A stretch of 64,000 nucleotides of DNA. Source: Amorphochlora amoebiformis (taxonomy: Eukaryota; Cercozoa; Chlorarachniophyceae). Below are positions 1 to 64,000 of the stretch, in pieces (position 1 is the stretch's first letter; each line of letters begins with the position of its first letter). The notes under the pieces are model-generated. The model saw only the letters and a list, made by a program, of their open reading frames with translations, ran no database searches and was not told the origin of the DNA. Position numbers and translations under genes: made by a program. The stretch spans positions 434,001 to 498,000 of the forward strand of contig BAAHQB010000133.1 of the NCBI GenBank assembly GCA_054601695.1. Direction: 5' to 3'.

Positions 1-40
<40 letters not shown>

Positions 41-290
41 AATTATGAATAATTATACATTCATGAATATGTATACACATATTGTATATACACATATACA
101 CACATACATACATATGCACATATATACACATACACACATGTATATTTAATATGGACAGATATGGATTTGTACACAGATACACAAACATGTGCACATAATG
201 TGAGTATATGTGTGTTTTTGAAAGCATCATTGCAAAATAGCAATTCATGTCCATATTGTATATACATGTTATACATATATATTATATTAT

Positions 291-322
<32 letters not shown>

Positions 323-413
323 TCGTACATATACATACATACATACATACATATGTATTATGTGTGTATATGTAACATATGTATATATATATATATATAT
401 ATGTGTACATGTG

Positions 414-444
<31 letters not shown>

Positions 445-457
445 ATATATATATCAG

Positions 458-44157
<43,700 letters not shown>

Positions 44158-44884
44158 CGGGCACTTGAGGGATGTTTTTTTGTCTATGTCCACCATTTCA
44201 GATGTCCATTCTCATAATTCGATTCTATTTTCGCGGTATTCGGGTTTATTATAATCTTCTGATTGTTGTCAGACACGTGTGGGTCCGAGTAGAGGTGAAA
44301 AGTTTCGGTGCTTGGATGATTGGAAATGGTAGCAGGGCTTTGCTAGCGAATTTAAAACTTGACCATCAGTAGCTGTCCAGACTGTTCCGTATAACTTACA
44401 TACATTATATATACTAGTTCTATATATAGATATATATATATATATATATATATCACGGAGCATTTTACACCCACTAGACCCAGAACACTTGTATGCTGAT
44501 AAACTAGATATTGTGATATATACCATATATTTTATACAAAACAAAACTAAAAAATAGCACGTATATCTAGTGTACTTGAATTTGCTATCTAGACTATATC
44601 GTGATGATGATACTATCGTAGATTTATGGCGACCTGCTGGACTTAACGAGTCATTGACAAACACCGGATATTCAATATATCACTTAGATTTTGAATACGT
44701 TGACTAGTCACTGTTCAATGCTTGATATGAAAAAATATTAGTTACAAAATCTGCAATAACACTAGTAACACTCCGAATCACCAGTGCATCGATAACCGAG
44801 CTTCTCGTGATCCGCTAACCATGGGCCGGCTGAACGATGAGAGAGCTCAGCTCCGAGGCCCTTGCTGTACATGTACCAATCTTT
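44158..44884. other. Convergent intergenic region, helicase stop to AMMECR1 stop
   Basis: 727 bp between two convergent stop codons, holding the 3' ends of both transcripts. It contains one short TA tract near 44425-44451 and otherwise complex sequence. Short frames at 44172-44372 (plus) and 44269-44664 (minus) show no recognisable protein. No clear polyadenylation signal could be assigned. Confidence 0.6.
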
Positions 44885-45361
44885 TCAGATCTTCGCGTAA
44901 GCGCAGTATTCATCGTAAGTCATCTTTGCCTTCACACTCTGATATCTTGTCAGTTGAATCCTTTCACTGTTGGGTAAAGGGGATGGTAAGATTGGAGGAG
45001 AAAGAGATGCCGCCGGGTGCATACCAAGCCTGCCGGCCCGATGACCCGATGTTTTCAAATCTAAGGGACCTCTACCTAGCCCTAATAACCCTACCCTTAG
45101 AATTACCTAGGAATCCAACAACCAATTTTCTCACCCTATGTTTATACCGTATTGTGTGGTGTGTGTGTGTGAGTGGGGAATTACAATAAGTGCTCGGAAA
45201 TTCTGCCTCGATACCCAGACTTTCGGATGAGAGTTTCAAGACAAACATTCTTGTTCCATCCTGGTATATTATGTATATATATATATATATTATATATATA
45301 TATATATTTATAATATATATATGTTTACATATTTGGATATACAATATTTTTATATATATAT

Positions 45362-45419
<58 letters not shown>

Positions 45420-45539
45420 ACATACATATATACTATATATATATATATATGTATGTATAATATATATATTTATATTATATATATAGATATATATATACAT
45501 GTCTATGTATATATATATATATATATAGTGTATACACAC

Positions 45540-45577
<38 letters not shown>

Positions 45578-45597
45578 TATTATATATATATATATAT

Positions 45598-45637
<40 letters not shown>

Positions 45638-45801
45638 GTACATATATATATAATTTTTTATATATATGTATATATATATATGTACATAGTAAATATATAT
45701 TATATTATAATTGTTAAATATTAAAAGTCTATATTGTAATATTTCTATTTAAAAATTTATATGTATAAATATATATATATATATATATATACATATGTAT
45801 G

Positions 45802-45866
<65 letters not shown>

Positions 45867-45963
45867 GCATATATCATGTATATTATATAGCGTTTGTATG
45901 GAAAAATTATTCAGTCTATATTGTAATATTTCTATTTATTATATACACATATATATATATGTA

Positions 45964-46033
<70 letters not shown>

Positions 46034-46036
46034 TGG

Positions 46037-46067
<31 letters not shown>

Positions 46068-46867
46068 AATATATATATATATATTCGCCCTCTCTCTCTT
46101 CTCTCCCCACGCTCTCCATCTTCTCTCCGCTCCACACATCGCACTATGAATGCATGCAGAGTACAAATACCTTGCTCCTTGCATACCTCAGGGAGATACG
46201 TAGCGGAATAGTTGTCATAGCTCCCATCAAATTTTATAGTAATTCCATGCAGGCCAATCTGATGAAGTTTCCACAGAGCGTCAGCATTCTTTCACTCTCT
46301 CATGTTTCTTTCTTGTTTCGCTGTTTCGCTCATCGTCTTTCCTGGCACTGCAGGCATGTATGACATGTCATGTCAGCGGATCTAACCGTCCAATCGTAGC
46401 AATTCTTTCCATCTTCAAAGTTAGTGAGAAACGACGTATTGACAGCGAGACTTGGTATTTCTTTTTGGGCCATCGGCCTGAACCGAGAGTCCTTGAGTGC
46501 GCTGAAAACATTAGGTCAAACAGGAAATTCCAACGGAGGTTTTTAGTATCCAACCTTATGAGGGCGTAGTCTTCGAGACCCTTCGCCAAGGGACGAGCCT
46601 CAAACGTGCCTATGCATCCTCGCAAGCGCCAGCTAGTTCGGCTCGATTCCTTTTTCTTCCACGTCACAAACAACGGGCTGACGTTTTCGCATTTTAGTCA
46701 AACCATGATACAAAAACGCTTTTTCGAGTGTTGATGTGGTCAAAATCGTACAATTTCCCCGATGGTAGATCGGGATCTCGAACAGACACTTTTGAGTCGA
46801 ACTTTGCGCGGAGAACATCGAAGCAGAATGCACAAGAGTCCAGGCACTGACTGTTCGTGAATGACAT
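44885..46867 (-). CDS. AMMECR1: AMMECR1-family protein, complete, six exons
   Basis: Exons in transcript order are 46867-46752, 46677-46555, 46501-46387, 46258-46171, 45260-45185 and 44966-44885. All phases agree and give 199 residues plus TGA. Family landmarks appear in order: CAFCFDVL near the N-terminus, [81 protein letters not shown] and RIQLTRYQS...MTYDEY. The molecular function is not firmly established for this family; mutations in the human gene are linked to a developmental disorder. The ATG is the first after an in-frame stop. Introns are 74, 53, 128, 910 and 218 bp; only the 910-bp one is a TA-rich long intron. Confidence 0.95.
45261..46170 (-). repeat. TA-rich long intron of AMMECR1
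   Basis: 910 bp, mostly TA repeat with a short AT-rich unique stretch at 45690-45770 and a pyrimidine stretch near 46085-46140 (plus strand). No exon copies were recognised. Confidence 0.8.
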
Positions 46868-47037
46868 CGAGCCGAATTGTCTTGGAGATTTCCAGAGAAT
46901 TTACCGGTTAGTCTCCCCCGGGATTCACAATCTAAAATCCGATATTCAAAACCGTTTTCCTTCGTATCCCGGGGATACCCGGATAAACGATTGCATACAA
47001 ACACGCCGAAGGTACGACACACAAAAAGGGTGGCGGG
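46868..47037. promoter_or_regulatory. Putative bidirectional promoter between AMMECR1 and the 462-codon gene
   Basis: 170 bp separate two divergent start codons. The stretch is complex sequence without TA repeats. No specific element is recognisable, so the call rests on geometry alone. Confidence 0.4.
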
Positions 47038-48823
47038 ATGCAATTCTCGCTGGCAAAGGTGTTTGCCGTCGGTAGCCGACAACTGAAGACGGATGTGGGA
47101 GACATAGCGATACCTCTATTCGAGTCTGTCGAGAATTCAGAAGAAGACGACGAGGAGAGAAAGCAACGGAGTCGCGAAGGTACCATTTAATTCAAATTGT
47201 ATGATCTTCTGTAACTATTTTCCGCAGGAAGCTGGGTTCACAGCTCCCGTACAATTCGCACCCCTCGATTTCAAACTGAGACGGTAAGTTTTGAGCCACG
47301 CTTGCACGGCACATACCGCTATGATGAAAACCAAGTTTCCATAGAATTTACCGAATACTCCTGTGGATTATACTTACATGCACTACCAGCTGAGAGCGAC
47401 ACATACCGGAATCCATTTATTACACTGTCCAAAAAGCACATCGCTAAGTGTATTGTTTCCATAATTTAGGCCTCACTCCGATTTCGCTTCTCGCTCGCTA
47501 ATTCAAACTTGGTATTCAAAAAACTTGAGCTACATCGCGTTTGTATCCCCACTAACATGCTATTTGCTTGGCAGAAAATAGTGGATTTTGAGCCGAAGTA
47601 TCAGACTGAGACGACTATCTCCAGGGGATTCACGGTGACCGCCCGTCGTCTTTCTACTCACAGATGGTCCTCCCCTAGTAAAAAGAAACGCGATAATAAG
47701 GTAGTCACCCCTCCGTACCGTAATGTTAGCATGTTCAACGTAATCTATCAGAGCTCGTCATACACCCAGCGCAAGCACCGCAACTTTCAACCCGCCAACT
47801 CATTCTCACTCTGCAACGCCCGTATTGAAAACCACTCATCACTGAAGGATATGGTTCACGAGCGATGGGGTCATTGGGCGGAACCCGTCTGTAAACAAAA
47901 AGCATCTGTCCCACCACTGTCCACTCTGAGGCATGTGAGCTTGGTTCGAAAAAACTGCGCACCGCTCGCGAGCAGTGGGATGTCGGAGGCGTCTAGCAGT
48001 GAAGCTGTATCCTCTCCAGAGGAATGGTGAGAATTTCAAACTTCAGTGTACGTCATTATATTACCTTATCCCTTCACAATACAGGATAGCCGCCTACGGC
48101 GAACAGCTGGGGCCTGAAGACGTATGCTTGGCATTTGTGCTCAAGCTCAGAGTCCCGACAGACCTAGGGAATCCCGAAATGAGGGTAGGGGAAAAGATGG
48201 GTCGATCCGGCTTCGGAGAGGAGATACACTTGTCTTCGTACCACGTGCTGCAATCGGGTAGTCAACCGGGCAAGTTCTCCCAAGCACTATCGAGCTCGCT
48301 ACTCAGACGTTGGGGAGTGATCGATGATGATAGGGCGAACGGCAAAACTAATATCGAGGACATCAAGAGGAAAACTGAGATAAACTTGCAGCGTATACTT
48401 CAAGATCTGCGCTTCAAAATCGTCGTGAAGATGGGGATGGACGGGCCGGAGCTTGCCAACTTAGATCTTCCTTTAGCTCAGCTGGAGGCGTCTGGATCCT
48501 TGAGTATATCTGCGCGCAAGGGAAGTCGCTTCTTCTGTTTGGAGGGCGAGTTCGGTGAGCATGCGTCAAGGATGCTGGCGGTGTGGATGAATCGTGACGT
48601 GGACTCTGAGCTAGATGCCTACTGGCTCATCAACGACAAGAAGAACGAACTCAAAGAGGGGGAATCGAGGATACTAGGCTCAATGCGTTTAAGCAATGTA
48701 CGGGTTTCCGGAGCCCCTGTATTAAGGCATTCTGCAGCTGCGTCACCGGCTGTGGCGATAGAAGCAGAAGAAACTCCCACGATATCCCCATCTGAGGTAC
48801 CACACGTGGCTGTAGCAACGTAG
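47038..48823 (+). CDS. Unrecognised protein, 462 residues, four exons
   Basis: Exons 47038-47179, 47228-47283, 47575-48026 and 48085-48823 join in phase and end at TAG. ATG 47038 is the first in its frame after a stop at 46984. The product begins MQFSLAKVFAVGSRQLK and has an acidic-basic stretch (ENSEEDDEERKQRSRE). It repeats a QTET motif across the exon 2/3 boundary (RFQTET, then KYQTET). The C-terminal 246 codons form one exon with a mixed, globular-looking composition, for example AAYGEQLGPEDVCLAFVLKL and SRFFCLEGEFGEHASRMLAV, then a low-complexity Ala/Pro-rich tail. I see no signal peptide, membrane segment or known motif. Introns are 48, 291 and 58 bp, and the first two start with GTACC and GTAAG. 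Confidence 0.8.
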
Positions 48824-49124
48824 TCGAGGTCTAGCTGAGTAACCAATGCGTCTTGTAGTCCGATTTTGTTCAGCGAACATGGAGTGTCTAGGAGTGTATA
48901 GTCTTGTGATTGGTTCAAAGTTGTCTTCTTGGTTACGCAATTATCTGATACAAATGCAGAATATTTTTAGGAATGTAAATGTAAGTGTTACATCTAGTAT
49001 ATATATGTCTAGATACATATATATATATATATATTATATATATATATATATATATACATACACTAGATACACACACAATCTAGACAATATACAATATATT
49101 TATATATATATTTATATATACTAG

Positions 49125-49155
<31 letters not shown>

Positions 49156-49262
49156 TATATCTTGTCTAGTCTAGAACTAGTAGAAGTATAATGGTGTCTG
49201 GCTAGTCTGGGGTGTGCCGCGCCTAGTACACATTCAAGGTATTTTTATTTATACTACTAGTT

Positions 49263-49320
<58 letters not shown>

Positions 49321-49737
49321 CTAGATATATATATATACGTGAATATATATATATCTAGATATATATCTAGTATATATATCTAGATATATACACATAGTAT
49401 CTAGAGTATAATATCTACTAAATGTAGTATATGTCTGGTGTCCAAAGTATACTCTAGATAGCAGAAATATAATTCTAGCACTATGAGTCTATGATTATCT
49501 CTAGTTCAACTTGAAGTACGGGAGTTATGCGTCATCTAGAGATAGAGTATATCTCTCTTGTCCGAGAGTCTAGCCTGTGAGATAAACTTCTAGATCCAAG
49601 AACATCTAATATGGGCTTTAACTAGTTTAAGTAGAGTGTATCCGAGCAGGATAAATGTGAGTTATAATAACTTCAATACGATTGTATCGTACATAATTAA
49701 ACCTAGATACGTTTTCTCCAAAGAGCTAGCAAAGTTG
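48824..49737. other. Convergent intergenic region rich in CTAG
   Basis: 914 bp between the stop of the 462-codon gene and the stop of the Thg1-like gene. It holds TA tracts and an unusually dense scatter of CTAG-containing hexamers such as tctaga, ctagat and actagt. No convincing gene was found. Confidence 0.6.
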
Positions 49738-60959
<11,222 letters not shown>

Positions 60960-61143
60960 CTATATGAAGTTATAAATATATATATATATATATATATGCA
61001 TATGTATGTATATATATATATATATATATATTATGTATGTATATATATATTATATATATTTATATATAACTTGGAATATCTCCCATTTGATTCAAATAGG
61101 TATACGTTATATATGTGTATCTTTGTATGAATATAGGTATAAT

Positions 61144-61189
<46 letters not shown>

Positions 61190-61311
61190 TGTATGTATTT
61201 CTATAAATATATATTATATATATATATATATATCTATATATATATATATATATATATATGTGAATATGAAGCCTATAAATGATCATTATGTGTATTTATA
61301 CCTATATATTA

Positions 61312-61381
<70 letters not shown>

Positions 61382-61509
61382 CATACCTATATATTATATA
61401 TATATATACATACATATATATATAAATATATATATTTATATATATATATATATATATATGTGAATATGAAGCCTATAAATGATCATTATGTGTATTTATA
61501 CCTATATAT

Positions 61510-61556
<47 letters not shown>

Positions 61557-61824
61557 TATGAAGCCTATAAATGATCATTATGTGTATATGGTACCGATTT
61601 TGTTGAGTACATATCATATATTATAAAAACAATATAAACATATGTATTCATATATATGCACATAGTATATATATATATATATATATATACATACATAAAC
61701 ATACTATATTTATACGTATGGAAAGTAAATGCATGAACATATTATATGAATAAGTACATATGTAAAGTATATGGGTATACATATATATTAAGTATACATA
61801 CATATATATATGTGTATATATATG

Positions 61825-61871
<47 letters not shown>

Positions 61872-62025
61872 ATATATAAAGTACATGTTATTTGTATTAA
61901 TACTATAGGATATACATATAGAATACTAATTATATCTATATATGTATAACAAATATTACATACATGCATGGACATATATCTGTGCATATGCTTGTATATA
62001 TGGACAATCTAAATATATAGAGATA

Positions 62026-62076
<51 letters not shown>

Positions 62077-62087
62077 GTGCATATATA

Positions 62088-62141
<54 letters not shown>

Positions 62142-62168
62142 CATACATATAATATATATATATATATA

Positions 62169-62200
<32 letters not shown>

Positions 62201-62241
62201 TATATACATGAATATATATATATATATACACACGCATATAC

Positions 62242-62302
<61 letters not shown>

Positions 62303-62305
62303 TAT

Positions 62306-62359
<54 letters not shown>

Positions 62360-62426
62360 TATATACATTAATACCCCGAGCCTCTGAAGCCTTCGAACAT
62401 ATCTATTATAAAGTTAACTCATATAC

Positions 62427-62493
<67 letters not shown>

Positions 62494-62498
62494 TTTAC
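60960..62498. repeat. TA tracts with a three-copy unit; no gene identified
   Basis: Contains a 5'-edge copy of exon 60886-60959 at about 61069-61095 and three copies of gaagcctataaatgatcatt (61268, 61469, 61560). A short complex island at 62372-62398 has AG and GT borders on the minus strand. I could not place it in a frame. Confidence 0.6.
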
Positions 62499-62569
62499 AA
62501 AACAAACATCGAGATAATTAGCAAAGAAAGAAATTCCCTTGCTGGACTCTTAGAGTCAAAATTCGGAAT
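62499..62569 (-). CDS. Candidate exon IPNFDSK...
   Basis: A complex-sequence island flanked on the minus strand by atgctag and gtaaatg. It is open in one frame as [20 protein letters not shown] followed by MFV. Its phase (in 0, out 2) does not follow directly from the exons at 63.3 kb, so linkage is unproven. Confidence 0.3.
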
Positions 62570-62917
62570 CTAGCATAAATCCTAGGTCTCGCATCCCATA
62601 TCACAACTCAATATTCGAATATTCGTTTATAGATATCTTAATAATTTTTTGGTTTCTAACAAGAATGGTTTGTATGCTTTCGTAAGTAAGCTTAGGATTG
62701 TTTGATATGTATGGTGAGGTTATATATATATGTGTATATGTGTATATGTATTTATGTATTATATATGTGTTTACACACGTGTATACGAACAAATATATAT
62801 GTGTATATGTATATTCATATACTATCATATGTATATGCGTATGTATGTATGTATATATGTGTGTATATATATTATATATATATATGTATATTATATACAT
62901 ATATATTATATATACAT

Positions 62918-62996
<79 letters not shown>

Positions 62997-63037
62997 CAAT
63001 TTAAACACAATGTACATATATATATATATGTATATAC

Positions 63038-63081
<44 letters not shown>

Positions 63082-63100
63082 GTATGTATATAGATAATAC

Positions 63101-63133
<33 letters not shown>

Positions 63134-63214
63134 CATATATACACGCGTATATATATATATATATAAATATATATATTTTATACATACATATATATATATA
63201 TATATATATGTATT

Positions 63215-63258
<44 letters not shown>

Positions 63259-63344
63259 TACATACATACATACATACATGTGGTGGTAACCTACTCTTTG
63301 ATCAGAGTTGTGGTATCAATCAAGACAGAAGGGAATTTACTTAC

Positions 63345-63551
63345 TGTCAAGAATTTGATTCACTTTGCTGAGTTTCAATATCAACTAAGGCAGAAATTGC
63401 CCAAAGATTGAATTATACTCATATACAAATTTGAATGAAATACGTTTGCCGCGTATTCCATATTCCCACTTACCTCAGCGAAAGGAGTGATCAAATATTG
63501 AACAAGTCCAAACACTAGTGAGGCAAGCAAGTGATAGATACCGTTCATCAT
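63345..63551 (-). CDS. Candidate start exon and second exon of a membrane-associated protein
   Basis: Exon 63551-63474 begins with ATG and encodes [20 protein letters not shown] then ITPFAE, a single hydrophobic helix. It ends at a canonical gtaagt. An 89-bp intron ends ctgccttag, and exon 63384-63345 encodes [13 protein letters not shown] and stops at gtaagtaaat. The next exon may be short and lie near 63290. It could be the start of the Thg1-like gene or a separate gene; no motif decides. Confidence 0.45.
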
Positions 63552-63589
63552 ATCAATTCTTTTTTTTTTTAAACGGCATATATACATAC

Positions 63590-63638
<49 letters not shown>

Positions 63639-63765
63639 TTTTTGTATGTAATCTATACATAAAAAATTTGCATGCATGTATATTTGTACTCATATATATG
63701 TATGTATATATTCAATATATATATATATATATATATTATAGATACATATATATATATACATACAC

Positions 63766-63848
<83 letters not shown>

Positions 63849-63906
63849 ATATACATATCTGCATATACAATATACATATATACACCTATATATATATACA
63901 TAAAGT

Positions 63907-63941
<35 letters not shown>

Positions 63942-63943
63942 GG

Positions 63944-63977
<34 letters not shown>

Positions 63978-63986
63978 GATACTCAC

Positions 63987-64000
63987 TTTCCAAAGCCTTT
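63987..64000 (-). CDS. Exon end at the window edge
   Basis: On the minus strand the last bases read aaaggctttggaaa followed by gtgagtatc, a good donor. Only 14 bases of the exon are inside the window, so nothing can be said about the product. Confidence 0.3.

Noticed and set aside
44821-45189. Plus-strand frame of 122 residues starting MGRLNDERAQ
   Set aside because: It is antisense to the last two AMMECR1 exons and their intron, whose match to the family is strong.
46154-46569. Plus-strand frames of about 70 residues
   Set aside because: They are antisense to AMMECR1 exons and have no exon chain of their own.
46368-47082. Minus-strand frames of 101 and 149 residues taken as single-exon genes
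   Set aside because: They read through AMMECR1 introns. The spliced version restores the family sequence in one frame.
48619-48940. Minus-strand frames of 99 and 65 residues
   Set aside because: They are shadows of the last exon of the plus-strand 462-codon gene.

Overview
This is a eukaryotic chromosome segment. Every recognisable protein is split into short exons bounded by GT...AG (one apparent GC...AG), and the introns are built mostly from (TA)n tracts, TTAGGG/CCCTAA telomere-type repeats and degraded copies of the neighbouring exon edges. I cannot name the organism. TTAGGG units, very short exons and simple-sequence introns suggest an intron-rich protist or similar eukaryote, but that is inference. 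Nearly all long open frames here are (TA)n or CCCTAA read-throughs and are not genes. All exon boundaries below were worked out by hand from splice sites, reading-frame continuity and remembered family motifs; no search was run.

Layout. (1) About 0.46-44.16 kb, plus strand: a Sen1/senataxin-like superfamily 1B helicase, cut off at its 5' side. Thirty-nine exons from 12381 to 44157 (2,459 coding bases in 31.8 kb) join without one phase conflict and carry the Q motif, Walker A, motif Ia, DEAAQ, GDPRQLPP, QYRMHP, the GIITPYQ segment, NTLDGFQ-GREKD and NVALTRAK in the expected order, ending at TAA. Exons upstream of 12.4 kb are progressively less certain. (2) 44885-46867, minus: a complete AMMECR1-family gene in six exons. 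(3) 47038-48823, plus: an unrecognised four-exon gene, 462 codons, divergent from AMMECR1 across 170 bp. (4) 49738-60959, minus: a Thg1-like 3'-5' RNA polymerase (tRNA-His guanylyltransferase superfamily) in at least 14 exons, with its N-terminal exon(s) not found. (5) 62.5-64.0 kb, minus: candidate exons, including a start exon with one hydrophobic segment.

The most unusual feature is the structure of the long introns. Exons of both giant genes are flanked by partial copies of themselves: copies of an exon's 5' edge with its acceptor lie upstream, and copies of its 3' edge with its donor lie downstream, separated by expanded TA tracts. One exon end occurs 13 more times in direct order and once inverted (16.4-18.1 kb). 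A 14-nt microexon occurs seven times with intact borders (12.97-13.56 kb). This occurs on both strands, always in the direction set by the host gene. Telomere-type repeats also supply splice sites (donor |GTAACCCTAACC, acceptor CCCTAACTAG|) and possible branch sites (CTAAC). A short stretch of the helicase gene containing one intact exon is repeated, inverted, inside an intron of the Thg1-like gene.

The two compact genes (AMMECR1 and the 462-codon gene) have introns mostly of 50-300 bp, so intron inflation is gene-specific rather than uniform across the locus. The helicase and the Thg1-like protein both act on RNA, but nothing here shows that the genes are co-regulated.
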